The notes below the pieces were generated by a model that saw only the letters and a program-made list of their open reading frames with translations, was not told the origin of the DNA and did not search any database. From NCBI RefSeq assembly GCF_036625195.1, contig NZ_JAZKUG010000001.1:2356001-2420000 (forward strand): a stretch of DNA of 64,000 nt. Direction: 5' to 3'. Within the stretch, counting starts at the first letter, position 1; each line of letters opens with the position of its first letter. Below, piece after piece: positions 43,011 to 51,255 of this stretch. This DNA is from Accumulibacter sp. (GTDB taxonomy: Bacteria > Pseudomonadota > Gammaproteobacteria > Burkholderiales > Rhodocyclaceae). Both the position numbers and the translations under genes were made by a program.

Positions 43011-43164
43011 CCTGTTGGACTTGATCGGTCGGAGCGAAAAGAGTGAGAGGCGAGCGCAGTTTTTCACCGATTTCAAGCGAATGGTTGTTCTCTTCGTGCA
43101 GAGATACGCGGAGAAATGAGCCGTCTTCCCCCTTCTTGCAACCGACTTGGTCAAGTCCGACAGG
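43011..43164. repeat. inverted-repeat-bounded interspersed element (154 bp)
   Basis: Both ends, read inward, start with CCTGTYGGACTTGA: 43011-43041 on the plus strand and 43095-43164 on the minus strand. The right arm matches the 69-bp repeat at 25081-25149. There is no coding capacity. The right end lies 3 bp past the cobO stop codon, so it may also serve as a transcription-ending structure. It could be a MITE or a BIME-type unit. Confidence 0.7.
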
Positions 43165-43167
43165 GCG

Positions 43168-43755
43168 CTAGTATTCCACCCCCGGCATCGCCCGGACTCC
43201 CGCGCGGAAAGCGTGCTTCTCCATGTTCATCTCGGTCACCGTGTCGGCGATCTCGCGCAGCGCCGGCGGCGCGCCGCGGCCGGTGACGATCGCGTGCTGC
43301 AGCGGCGGCCTTGCCTGCAGCGCGGCGATCACTTCGGCGAGCGGCAGCCAGTCGTACTTGAAGGCGTAGGTCAGCTCGTCGAGGATGACGAGGTCGATTG
43401 CCGGGTCGGCGAGGTGGCCGCGGGCGACCTGCCACGCGGCAGCGGCGGCGCGCGCGTCGCGCTCGCGATCCTGCGTCTCCCAGGTGAAGCCCTCGCCGCC
43501 GACGTGCCAGGCAACGCGGACGTGGCCGCGGAAGAAGGCTTCCTCACCGGTGTCCGAACGGCCCTTGACGAACTGGACGACGGCGGCGCGCAGGCCATGC
43601 CCGAGCGCGCGCGCGAGGACGCCGAAGGCAGCGCTCGACTTGCCCTTGCCGTTGCCGGTGTTGAGCAGCAGGATGCCGCGCTCCTGCCGTGCCGATTCGA
43701 TGCGGGCGTGCACCACCGCCTGCTTCTTCTGCATGCGCTCCTCATGCGTCGGCAT
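43168..43755 (-). CDS. cobO: cob(I)yrinate a,c-diamide adenosyltransferase
   Basis: CobO/CobA/BtuR-type ATP:corrinoid adenosyltransferase, 195 aa. LLNTGNGKGKSSAAFGVLAR near residue 30 is the modified P-loop, followed by VQFVKG, the WETQDRERD loop, DLVILDELTYA (Walker B-like) and VTGRGAPPALREIAD. It attaches the adenosyl group to the corrin cobalt. ATG at 43753-43755 overlaps cobC by 14 bp. It is the last gene of the bluB-cobC-cobO unit; an interspersed repeat lies directly downstream. Confidence 0.95.
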   Translation of the reverse strand: MPTHEERMQKKQAVVHARIESARQERGILLLNTGNGKGKSSAAFGVLARALGHGLRAAVVQFVKGRSDTGEEAFFRGHVRVAWHVGGEGFTWETQDRERDARAAAAAWQVARGHLADPAIDLVILDELTYAFKYDWLPLAEVIAALQARPPLQHAIVTGRGAPPALREIADTVTEMNMEKHAFRAGVRAMPGVEY

Positions 43756-44770
43756 GCATTGCTCCCGGCTGGGTCATGGCGGCCTGCTGCGGCAGCGACT
43801 GCAGGGCGACGCGCAGCCGCTGCCAGTCGTCCTCGCCGGCCGGCAGTCCGAAGCGCAACAGGCCGTGCGCGGCGAACAGACGTGTCAGGATGCCGCGCCG
43901 TGCCAGATGGTCATGGAGCTGCGCGCCGTCGGCGCGGCGCAGCGTGGCGAAGAGCGCCGTGCCGCGGACTTCGCCGTGCGTGGCGAGCAGGGCGTGCAGG
44001 CGCTCGCCGGCGGCGAGCAGGCGGTGGCGTGCGGTCCGTTGCCAGTCGAGGTCGGCGAGTGCTTGGCGCGCGACGCTCCTCGCCGGGCCGGAAACCGTCC
44101 ACGGGCCGAGTTCGGCGCGCATTCGCTGCAGCAGTTCCGGGGCGGCGAGGACGAAGCCGACGCGCGCGCCGGCGAGGCCGAAGAACTTGCCGAGCGAGCG
44201 CAGGACGATCAGCCGCGGCGCCGCTGGCGTGCCGGCGAGATCGGCGACGCTGTCGGCGGGCGTCGGGTCGATGAAGGCCTCGTCGACGATCAGCCAGCCG
44301 CCGCGACGCTGCAGTTCGTCGGCCGCGTGCAGCAGGGCGGCGCGCGTGTGGGCGCTGGCGGTCGGATTGTTCGGATTGCACAGCAGGACGTAGGGGGTGG
44401 CGGCGGCGAGTGCGCGTGACAGGCTGCCCTCGATCAGTCGCACGTGGTGGCCAGCTTTCTGCCAGCAGTGCGGGTGCTCGGCGTAGAGCGGTGCGACGCA
44501 GGCGACGGCAGCGCGCGGCAGCAGTGCCGGCAGGAGCTGGATCGCCGCCTGCGAGCCGGCGACCGGCAGCAGGCCGGGGCCGCCGTAGAAGCTGGCGGCG
44601 GCGGCTTCGAGGCCGTCGTCGTCTTCCGGCAGACGCTGCCAGGCACTCGCCGGCAGTGGCGGCACCGGCCAGGGGTCGGGATTGATGCCGGTGGACAGGT
44701 CGAGCCATTCGCCGGCCGGAATCCCGTAGTGCGCCGCCGCGGCGCACAGGCGGCCGCCGTGCTCAAGCAT
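43742..44770 (-). CDS. cobC: threonine-phosphate decarboxylase (CobC/CobD type)
   Basis: PLP-dependent class-I aminotransferase-fold enzyme, 342 aa, that makes (R)-1-aminopropan-2-ol phosphate for the nucleotide-loop linker. Signatures are EWLDLSTGINPDPWP near the N-terminus, AGSQAAIQLLPAL, VLLCNPNNPTA, LIVDEAFIDPTP (Asp that pairs with the PLP nitrogen) and VLRSLGKFFGLAGARVGF, with the Schiff-base Lys. The ATG at 44768-44770 follows bluB by 63 bp. CbiB, which uses the product, is not in the window. Confidence 0.92.
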   Translation of the reverse strand: MLEHGGRLCAAAAHYGIPAGEWLDLSTGINPDPWPVPPLPASAWQRLPEDDDGLEAAAASFYGGPGLLPVAGSQAAIQLLPALLPRAAVACVAPLYAEHPHCWQKAGHHVRLIEGSLSRALAAATPYVLLCNPNNPTASAHTRAALLHAADELQRRGGWLIVDEAFIDPTPADSVADLAGTPAAPRLIVLRSLGKFFGLAGARVGFVLAAPELLQRMRAELGPWTVSGPARSVARQALADLDWQRTARHRLLAAGERLHALLATHGEVRGTALFATLRRADGAQLHDHLARRGILTRLFAAHGLLRFGLPAGEDDWQRLRVALQSLPQQAAMTQPGAMHADA

Positions 44771-44833
44771 GCGCGCCGCCAGCGCTCAGTATGGCGGTCA
44801 GGCAGCGGCGTTGCCGCCGGGTACGCTGGCGGC

Positions 44834-45589
44834 TCATGCCGGCTGCACGTGCAGCCGCTGCAGTTCGTCCTGCAGGCTGCTCACGGTTGCCGTCAGCGCT
44901 TCCGCCGGCGGCGTCCGGGTGACGCCCCATTGCTCGTAGTAGAGCAGGTCGGCGAGCGGCAGGCGCGGCAGCCAGCCGGATTTCTCGAGCTCCGGCCGGT
45001 CGTTGAAGTGGCTGACCCAGCCGATGCACAGGTAGGCGATCGGCACGATGGCGTGCGGCATCGCCAGTGCATCCTGCAGCGCCAGCTGGTGGAAGATGCT
45101 CACCCAGCCGACTCCTAGTCCTTCGGCACGGGCGGCGAGCCACAGGTTCTGCACCGCGCAGACGCTGCTGTAGAGGTCCATGCTCAGCATGTGCGTGCGG
45201 CCGAGGACGACCGGTCCGCTGCGCGAGCGGTCGCAGGTGACGCAGAGGTTGATCGGCGATTCGAGGATTCCCTGCAGCTTCATGCGGCTGTAGAGTGCGC
45301 GCTTGTCGTCGGGGAAGAGGCGCTCGGCTTCGGCGTTGGCGGCGCAGAAGACATCATGGACGCGCTGTTTGACCGCAGGCGAGCGGACGACGAGGAAGTT
45401 CCACGGCTGCATGAAACCGACCGACGGCGCGTGGTGAGCGGCCAGCAGCACGCGGCCGAGGACGTCGTCGGCGACCGGGTCGGGGAGAAACTGGCCGCGC
45501 ACGTCGCGGCGGCTGTAGATCGCCTGGTACACCGCTGCGCGGTCGGCGTCGGAGAAGGCATGCGCCAATGGCGCACCCGGGTTTTCCAT
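44834..45589 (-). CDS. bluB: 5,6-dimethylbenzimidazole synthase
   Basis: A flavin-destructase of the nitroreductase fold that makes the lower ligand DMB from FMNH2 and oxygen. The 251 residues carry YSRRDVRGQFLPDPV, LLAAHHAPSVGFMQPWNFLVV, MKLQGILESPINLCVTCD, GVGWVSIF and IAYLCIGWV, the BluB pattern. BluB requires oxygen, whereas the ring pathway is of the cobalt-early type, so the organism must meet both conditions. ATG at 45587-45589 has an AGGGGAA site. A cobalamin riboswitch lies 54 bp upstream. Confidence 0.93.
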   Translation of the reverse strand: MENPGAPLAHAFSDADRAAVYQAIYSRRDVRGQFLPDPVADDVLGRVLLAAHHAPSVGFMQPWNFLVVRSPAVKQRVHDVFCAANAEAERLFPDDKRALYSRMKLQGILESPINLCVTCDRSRSGPVVLGRTHMLSMDLYSSVCAVQNLWLAARAEGLGVGWVSIFHQLALQDALAMPHAIVPIAYLCIGWVSHFNDRPELEKSGWLPRLPLADLLYYEQWGVTRTPPAEALTATVSSLQDELQRLHVQPA

Positions 45590-45642
45590 CGATTCCCCTT
45601 CTGGAAGAACTGTCGCTGCCTGGCCGGGCAGTACCTGCTCGT

Positions 45643-45805
45643 CTCCCGGCCGGTCTTCTGACTTGGATTCACCCGTCCGATGCGCCTTCCCGACTCGCGT
45701 CAGTGGCCAATGCATCGCCCGTCCTCCTCACAGCGCTGGGCACGTGGCGGATTCGCACCGCCTTCCCGATTCTCCGCCGATGCGTGCTCGGCGGCACCCG
45801 GAGAC
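45643..45805 (-). promoter_or_regulatory. cobalamin riboswitch upstream of bluB-cobC-cobO
   Basis: The minus strand shows the aptamer elements: GGGTGCCGCC at the 5' side, AATCGGGAAGGCGGTGCGAA, CCACGTGCCCAG, the CTGTGAGGAGGA region, GCCACTGACGCGAGTCGGGAA, and the B12 box AAGTCAGAAGACCGGCCGGG at the 3' end. The distance from box to bluB is short, favouring translational control by sequestering the ribosome-binding site. It is a second, independent copy of the control seen at 20.4 kb. Confidence 0.92.
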
Positions 45806-46032
45806 TCCCGCCCGGATCAGTCCGGGCGAGCGTGATGGTGCCACAACTGCCGGTTTTTTTCATCCGCCGCGCAGCGTCGCAGCGTGATGCAGTCGCTTCG
45901 CGCTGGACGGTCAGTCCCCGTTCGCTTAGGCGGCGGCCCGCATCCGGACGCCGGCTGCCTGCGTATCAAGCGGTGCAGCGGCCACGCACGGGGCGTCGTC
46001 GCCGGCCTACAGACCAAACGGAGGATCCAGCC

Positions 46033-46857
46033 ATGTCGCACACAGTCCCGGCGAAAGCCACCTCAATCGCCGCACTCATACTCCTCGCCGCGCTCGCACA
46101 GCCGGCGCAGGCGGCAACGACCCTGACGCTGCAGCCCGATGAAGCGACCAGCCAGGATGTCTTCGTCTACGAGTTCGCGATTCCCGGTGCCTTCGGCATC
46201 GCCAGCGCCGCGCGCGTCACCAACCTCGACAGCCAGACGCTGAACAGCCTGGTGCCCCTGCCGGCGGTGCCCTTCGGCAACTTCCTGGGCAGCAGCAACA
46301 CCGTGCCGCTGATCGGTGCGCAAGGCGAGAGCCGGGCGCATGACACGCGCTCGCTGCTGCGCTTCGATCCAAGCGGCGTCGGAATCACCGCCGGGCAGGT
46401 CGTCAGCGCCAGCCTCAGGCTCTTCGCGCTGCCCGGTCTGCCGCCGTTCGACAATCCGACACCGGCGCAGCCGATCAGCACCGACCTGCACCGCGTCACC
46501 GAGAACTGGAGCGAGACCGGCGTCACCTGGGAGACGCAGCCGGCGGTATCGGGGGCGCTGAGTTCGGTGACGCAGGATGGCGTGAACCAGTGGGTCTCCT
46601 TCGACGTCACGGCGCTGGTTCGCGACTGGCTCGCCGACCCGGCGAGCAACTTCGGTGTCGAGCTGCGCCAGCCCGATATCGTCATCGCTGCTTCCGGCAA
46701 GCCGCTCGCCTCGCTCTACGCCTCGTCCGCGTGGGCTGACGCCGGGCTGCGGCCACTGCTCGAGATCTCGGCGATTCCCGAGCCGTCCACCGCGGCGCTG
46801 CTGGCGGGCGGGCTGGGGCTGTTTGGCTGGGTCGGACGGCGCCGGCAGCAGCCCTGA
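46033..46857 (+). CDS. PEP-CTERM protein with DNRLRE-like beta domain (274 aa)
   Basis: A signal peptide (ALILLAALAQPAQAA) precedes a beta-rich domain with RSLLRFDPSGVGITAGQVVSASLRL and WSETGVTWETQPAVSG then VSFDVTALVRDWL, features of DNRLRE/TGF-propeptide-like modules on cell-surface proteins. The C-terminus has the PEP-CTERM tag: AIPEPSTAALLAGGLGLFGW and a RRRQQP tail. It should be sorted by exosortase to the envelope or matrix. The ATG at 46033-46035 has a GGAGG site 9 nt upstream. No sigma-54-like site was seen here, unlike the 6-kb gene. Confidence 0.87.
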   Translation: MSHTVPAKATSIAALILLAALAQPAQAATTLTLQPDEATSQDVFVYEFAIPGAFGIASAARVTNLDSQTLNSLVPLPAVPFGNFLGSSNTVPLIGAQGESRAHDTRSLLRFDPSGVGITAGQVVSASLRLFALPGLPPFDNPTPAQPISTDLHRVTENWSETGVTWETQPAVSGALSSVTQDGVNQWVSFDVTALVRDWLADPASNFGVELRQPDIVIAASGKPLASLYASSAWADAGLRPLLEISAIPEPSTAALLAGGLGLFGWVGRRRQQP

Positions 46858-46960
46858 ATCGCCCTGCCGGCGGTCCCGGGTCGCCGTCGTGTCGACCCGG
46901 CCGGTCGCGGTACGCTTGCCGCTTCGCCGGCTGGCGGCCGTGGCCGGGCAAAGACGAAAC

Positions 46961-46984
46961 GGGCAGAGCCACAAGGCTCTGCCC
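46961..46984. terminator. bidirectional terminator between PEP-CTERM and cytochrome genes
   Basis: GGGCAGAGCC and GGCTCTGCCC form a perfect 10-bp stem with an ACAA loop. It lies between convergent genes, 35 bp before the cytochrome stop. On the minus strand it is followed by GTTTCGTCTTTG, a modest T-rich tail. Confidence 0.7.
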
Positions 46985-47019
46985 GTCGCGCCGCAGGCTC
47001 CCGGCCAGTCGCCCTGCGC

Positions 47020-47859
47020 TTACTGCTTGGCGGCCTTGATGTCGCCGTCGGCGCCGACGCCGAGCGTGTAACCCATCGACACGTGGTGGAAGCGGCCGAT
47101 CGCGTGGTCGCTGTGGATGGCGACGCCGATCGGCGTCGCCTTGCCTTCGGCGAGGGTGCCGTTCAGCTTGCGGGTGAAGGTGACGGTGTAGGTGTCACCG
47201 CTCTTGCTGCCCTCGGCCTTGACGCCGGCGCTGCCGCCCTCCATGTTGCGCTTGTCGGTCACCGATCCGTCAGCCGCCTTGGCACCCTTGGCGCTCTTCC
47301 ACTGCATCAGCTCGTAGGCGCCGTCCTTGGTGTACTTGGTCTTCTTGTCGTCGGCGCCAGGCATCGTCCGTGCGTCGCTGTGGCAGGTGGCCCAGCAACC
47401 GACCTGCGCACCCTGGGTGACCTTGTCGTTGGCGAAGAGGACCGTCGCCTTGACCTCGTTCTCCTTGTCGGCCGGGTCGACGCCGCCACCTGGCGCCTTG
47501 AAAGTCAGACGGACGTAGAGGTTGTCCTTGTCGTAGGCGGTCTGCACGGCGACCGGGAAATTCATCGTCTTCGGCGCGCCCTTGGGCTCGAGATCCTTGC
47601 CGGCAAGGCGCTTCATGTCGAAGTTGAGGCCGCCCTTTTCCTCATGGCAGCCGACGCAGCTCTCGCCCTTGTTGAGGCCGGTCCGCCCGCTGTGGTCGGA
47701 TTTCTTCATGATCCATTCGATCGGCGTCACGCCGGCGTGGAACACTTGAATGTCGCGCTTGGGAACCTTGCTCCAGTCGGGAGCAGCAGCCTGTGCGAGC
47801 TGCGGACCGAGAGCCAGCAGGGCGCCGAAGAGGGCCAGGGAAACGCTCGTTCTTTTCAT
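47020..47859 (-). CDS. exported c-type cytochrome with ethylbenzene-dehydrogenase-like heme domain
   Basis: A signal peptide (LALFGALLALGPQLAQA) is followed by a 250-residue domain of the type called cytochrome c-552/DMSO-reductase-like heme-binding (EB_dh). GESCVGCH at residues 68-72 is a standard CxxCH site. CWATCH at 155-160 has three residues between the cysteines, an unusual CxxxCH form. The C-terminal part is beta-rich with HSDHAIGRFHHVSMGYTLG, where His may be a heme ligand. Start ATG at 47857-47859 has a GGAG site. The NapC-type gene lies 110 bp upstream on the same strand, so the pair could pass electrons from quinol to a periplasmic acceptor. Confidence 0.82.
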   Translation of the reverse strand: MKRTSVSLALFGALLALGPQLAQAAAPDWSKVPKRDIQVFHAGVTPIEWIMKKSDHSGRTGLNKGESCVGCHEEKGGLNFDMKRLAGKDLEPKGAPKTMNFPVAVQTAYDKDNLYVRLTFKAPGGGVDPADKENEVKATVLFANDKVTQGAQVGCWATCHSDARTMPGADDKKTKYTKDGAYELMQWKSAKGAKAADGSVTDKRNMEGGSAGVKAEGSKSGDTYTVTFTRKLNGTLAEGKATPIGVAIHSDHAIGRFHHVSMGYTLGVGADGDIKAAKQ

Positions 47860-47968
47860 TTCGGACTCCACTCAAGGGTTGATGCGGTTGGTACGTGTCA
47901 GCGGCCACGCGACGTCGATCGAACGTCGATGGCCGCGCCTGGGGCAAAGGGGTTTGTGGCGAAGGGGG

Positions 47969-48556
47969 CTACTCGTCGTCCTCTTCCGGCATGTTCTTCG
48001 GTTTCGAGTGCGCGATTCCCTTGTGGCAGTCGATACAGGTCTTCTTGTCTTCCTGACCTATCTTGTGCATCTTGGAAGCACGCGCCTTCTGTTTCTCGAT
48101 GTCCATCGCCGAGAATGAGTGGCAGTTGCGGCATTCGCGCGAGTCGCTCGCCTTCATCCGGTTCCACTCGTTGGTCGCCAGTTCGAGGCGCTTGGCGTCG
48201 AACTTCTCGGGCGTCGAAATGGTGCCCATGACCTTGCCGTACAGTTCCTTGCTGGCGGCGATCTTGCGCATCATCTTGTGCCCCCAGTCCTTCGGCACGT
48301 GGCAGTCGGAGCAGTAGGCGCGGACGCCGGTGCGGTTGCTGTAGTGGATCGTCTTCTTGTACTCTTGGTACACGTTGTCCTTCATCTCGTGACAACCGAT
48401 GCAGAACTCGAGCGTGTTGGTGGCTTCCATCGCCGTGTTGAAGCCACCCCAGAAGAAGACGCCGGCAACGAAGCCGACCGACAGCAGCGCCAGCAGCGAG
48501 TACTTCGTACTCGGGCGTTTGAGGCGGGCCCAGAACCCGGAGCTGTCATCGGTCAC
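47969..48556 (-). CDS. NapC/NirT family tetraheme cytochrome c
   Basis: A 195-aa membrane-anchored quinol dehydrogenase. An N-terminal helix (YSLLALLSVGFVAGVFFWGG) precedes four CxxCH sites: CIGCH (52), CSDCH (82), CRNCH (142) and CIDCH (174). Spacing and the MKDNVYQEYKKTIHYSNRTGVRAYCSDCHVP block match NapC/NirT/CymA proteins. It takes electrons from menaquinol or ubiquinol and gives them to periplasmic partners, here probably the heme protein encoded downstream. No nap, nrf or nir catalytic gene is visible. Confidence 0.93.
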   Translation of the reverse strand: MTDDSSGFWARLKRPSTKYSLLALLSVGFVAGVFFWGGFNTAMEATNTLEFCIGCHEMKDNVYQEYKKTIHYSNRTGVRAYCSDCHVPKDWGHKMMRKIAASKELYGKVMGTISTPEKFDAKRLELATNEWNRMKASDSRECRNCHSFSAMDIEKQKARASKMHKIGQEDKKTCIDCHKGIAHSKPKNMPEEDDE

Positions 48557-48838
48557 GCTGTTACCTCCCTGTCATTGTCAGGCCGTCGGTCGGCTTGCCG
48601 AGGCTGCGCGAAGTCTAGCGGATGGGCCGGTGGCCGCGGTTTGATCTGTGCTAACAAATGCGGCGATGGTGCGCTGCATCGGCTGCCATGAAGCGGGCGA
48701 CGCGCGCGGGCGGAAGACCACTGACGGCAGCCCTTGTCGGTCCGCCGCGTTCGGTCCGCCAGGGACGGACTCCGGCGGTGCGGCCGGTGCGCCGCCACCG
48801 CTGCTCCTTGCCGGACCGACAGGCAGGTGAGCGTTCGC

Positions 48839-50053
48839 TCACGGCTGCACCTGGTCGATGATCAGGCGCAGCTTGCGGTTGCCCGGCTTGACGCCGGTGA
48901 TGCGGCCGAAAAGGTCGCCGGACGAAGTGCTGGTGCCGCCGGCGCGGGTGATCCGCGCTTCGACGCTGACGCTGGGGAAGTCGGAGATCTTCCGGCCACC
49001 GGCGAGTGCCATCGAGTCGTCGAGACGGAAGTCGAGTGGCAGGTCGGCGACCGTCGCGCGCATCGCCGCCAGCGGCATGCGCGACCCGTCCTCGGCGCGG
49101 GCGAAGACGAATACGACGTCGTCCGGCCGCGCGCGGCCGGCCAGCTTGCCGCTCAGCGCCACCTCGCCGGCGACCTGGCCGGAGCCGCGGCCGCCCTTCG
49201 TCGCCGTTGTGCCGCCAGCGGTTCGGGCGGCGGCGATGTCTCGTGCCTCGCCGATCGCCGCGGCGACCGTCTTTGCCTCGTCGCTGCCGGGTTCGAGCTG
49301 CGACAGGAGGCGTGACCAGTAGTCGGCGGCAGCGGCGAAATCCTGCCGTTCCCGGGCTGCCGCGCCGGCGAGCAGCAGCGCCTGTGCTTCGTTCGGGTCG
49401 ATCTCCAGTGCCCGCTTGATCAGTTCGCCCGCCTTGCCCTGCAGGCTGCCGCCATGCACCTGGCTGAGCACCTCCGCGTAGTCGGCGAGCAGGCCGGCAT
49501 CCTGGTCGACGACGCTGCCGGCACGGGCGTAGGCGTCGGCCGCCTCGGGGTAACGCTCGAGGACCTTGTACGAGCGCGCCAGCATGACCCAGCCCTTGCC
49601 GTCTTCCGGGTTCTTCTTCAGTCTTTCGACCAGCCCGCCGATCATCGCGTCGATCTGCTCGGGAGCGATGCGCGCCTGTCGTTGCAGAGGGTCGAGAGCG
49701 CCCGGGTTGCCGAGCAGCGCATAGCCGGCAGCAGCGGCCAGCGGGATGACAAGGAGGAGGAACAGCGCCGTGCGCCGGCCACCGCCTTGGCTGAGCGGTG
49801 CGGCCGGCTGCGTCTCCACTTCGTCGAGCAGGCGGCGCTGCAGCTCGCTGCGCGCCTGCGCCGCCTCGGCGGCGCCGAGCGTGCCTTCGTCCCGCTCGCG
49901 TTCGAGTTCGGCGAGCTGGTCGCGGAAGATCGCCAGATGGGTTTCGCGCCGGTCGGCGCCGGCGGCCGGTGGCGCCGACCGCCACAGCGGCAGCAGCAGG
50001 ATGGCCAGTGCGGCGGCGAGCAGCAGCGCCGCAACGATGATGAAGGCAGTCAT
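48839..50053 (-). CDS. ccmI: cytochrome c maturation protein CcmI
   Basis: Apocytochrome c chaperone of System I, 404 aa. Two transmembrane helices (AFIIVAALLLAAALAILLLPLW and ALFLLLVIPLAAAAGYALLG) flank a cytoplasmic loop with LAELERERDEGTL. TPR repeats follow (WVMLARSYKVLERYPEAADAYARA, ADYAEVLSQVHGG), and a C-terminal beta-rich domain begins near residue 285. It is the last gene of the ccm operon, 125 bp beyond ccmH. It brings the CxxCH-containing apocytochrome to the CcmFH lyase. Confidence 0.9.
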   Translation of the reverse strand: MTAFIIVAALLLAAALAILLLPLWRSAPPAAGADRRETHLAIFRDQLAELERERDEGTLGAAEAAQARSELQRRLLDEVETQPAAPLSQGGGRRTALFLLLVIPLAAAAGYALLGNPGALDPLQRQARIAPEQIDAMIGGLVERLKKNPEDGKGWVMLARSYKVLERYPEAADAYARAGSVVDQDAGLLADYAEVLSQVHGGSLQGKAGELIKRALEIDPNEAQALLLAGAAARERQDFAAAADYWSRLLSQLEPGSDEAKTVAAAIGEARDIAAARTAGGTTATKGGRGSGQVAGEVALSGKLAGRARPDDVVFVFARAEDGSRMPLAAMRATVADLPLDFRLDDSMALAGGRKISDFPSVSVEARITRAGGTSTSSGDLFGRITGVKPGNRKLRLIIDQVQP

Positions 50054-50178
50054 GCTCGTCCTAGTCGGGACCGCTGCGGGCGGGAGTCATGCGGCGTCTT
50101 CCCTGGCCGCAGACTGGAAGCTGGCCGGTGGCGGTGGAATGAGGCGATGCTGGGCACCTGCGGCCCGGTCGGCAGAAG

Positions 50179-50664
50179 TCATGGCCGTGGCGGCGCGTCC
50201 GGATCGTGCAGCAGCGCCTCGGCACGCCGCGTCTCGTCGGCGTTCAGCGGGCGCTGCTTGCGGAGTGCGCGCTCGCGCCGCCGCAGGTGGAGCAGAAGCG
50301 CGCCCAGGGCAGCGACGAAGAGCAGGCCGGGACCAAACCAGAGCAGCAGCGTCGTCCCCTTCAGGGGCGGCCGGTAACGGACGAAATCGCCGTAGCGGCT
50401 GACCATGAACTCCATGATCTCGGCGTCGCTGCGGCCGTCACGGATCAGGCTGCGGATCTCGCGGCGCAGGTCGTTGGCCAGTTCGGCGTTCGATCCGGAC
50501 AGCGACTCGTTCTGGCAGACGAGGCAGCGCAACTCGGAGGAGATCGCCACCAGGCGCTTCTCGGTCGCCTCGTCGGCGGCGAGCGGTGCCGCCTCCCGGG
50601 CCTGCAGGCGGCTGCCGGCGATGGCGGTGAGGAGCAGGAATACGATGAGCAGCCAGCGGCTCAT
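50179..50664 (-). CDS. ccmH: cytochrome c maturation protein CcmH
   Basis: A small membrane-anchored thioreductase, 161 aa. After a signal peptide the LRCLVCQNESL motif carries the CcmH Cys pair; then comes DLRREIRSLIRDGRSDAEIMEFMVSRYGDFV, and a transmembrane helix (LLLWFGPGLLFVAALGALLL) near residue 115. It resolves the apocytochrome disulfide before heme ligation. This is the short CcmH type, with CcmI encoded separately. The start overlaps the ccmG stop by 4 nt. Confidence 0.93.
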   Translation of the reverse strand: MSRWLLIVFLLLTAIAGSRLQAREAAPLAADEATEKRLVAISSELRCLVCQNESLSGSNAELANDLRREIRSLIRDGRSDAEIMEFMVSRYGDFVRYRPPLKGTTLLLWFGPGLLFVAALGALLLHLRRRERALRKQRPLNADETRRAEALLHDPDAPPRP

Positions 50665-51245
50665 CGGTTCAGCTCGGCGAGCAGCGGCAGGATCTTGCCG
50701 GCGAGGATGTCCGGCGTCACCGGGCCGGTGTGTTTCATGCGGATAATGCCGGCCTTGTCGATGACGTAGGTTTCGGGGACGCCATAGACGCCGTAGTCGA
50801 TACCGACGCGGCCGTCGATGTCGAGCACGGAAAGGGTGTACGGATCGCCATGCCGGGCCAGCCAGCCGCCAGCGCGCTCGATGACCATCCGCTTCTCGGC
50901 GGCGGCGTCGAGCCTGCTGCTGTCGATCGCTCCGTCGCCGCGCACTTCCTTGTAGTTGAGGCCGATCAGCGGCACAGTCTGGCGCTTCGCCAGGTCGACG
51001 AGGAGCGGGTGCTCCTGCCGGCAGGAGACGCACCATGATGCCCAGACGTTGAGCAGCCAGGCCTTGCCAAGCATTTCCTGCGGCGAGAACTGCTGCTCCG
51101 GTGCATCCAGGCGCGCCAGCGAGAACGCCGGTGCCGGCTTGCCGACGAGCGGCGAGGGCACGTCGCGCGGGTTCAGGTTGAGGCCGACGGCGAGCAGGAC
51201 GACGAGGACGACGAAGCCGATCAACGGCCAGAGAAACCGGTTCAT
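50661..51245 (-). CDS. ccmG: thiol:disulfide interchange protein CcmG/DsbE
   Basis: Periplasmic thioredoxin-like reductase anchored by an N-terminal helix (FLWPLIGFVVLVVLLAVGL). The active-site motif is WASWCVSC, followed by the CcmG-specific GLNYKEVRGDG and the GVYGVPETYVID cis-Pro loop. It keeps the apocytochrome heme-binding cysteines reduced. 194 aa is normal. It starts 10 bp after ccmF. Confidence 0.94.
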   Translation of the reverse strand: MNRFLWPLIGFVVLVVLLAVGLNLNPRDVPSPLVGKPAPAFSLARLDAPEQQFSPQEMLGKAWLLNVWASWCVSCRQEHPLLVDLAKRQTVPLIGLNYKEVRGDGAIDSSRLDAAAEKRMVIERAGGWLARHGDPYTLSVLDIDGRVGIDYGVYGVPETYVIDKAGIIRMKHTGPVTPDILAGKILPLLAELNR

Positions 51246-51255
51246 GCGCGATCCC

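Noticed and set aside
42765..43046. Aldose-epimerase-like fragment
   Set aside because: Only a short FAFPML-type resemblance; no catalytic His or Glu and no extended similarity visible.
45640..45810. Small RNA gene rather than riboswitch
   Set aside because: The order of conserved cobalamin aptamer boxes and the position before bluB explain the sequence fully.
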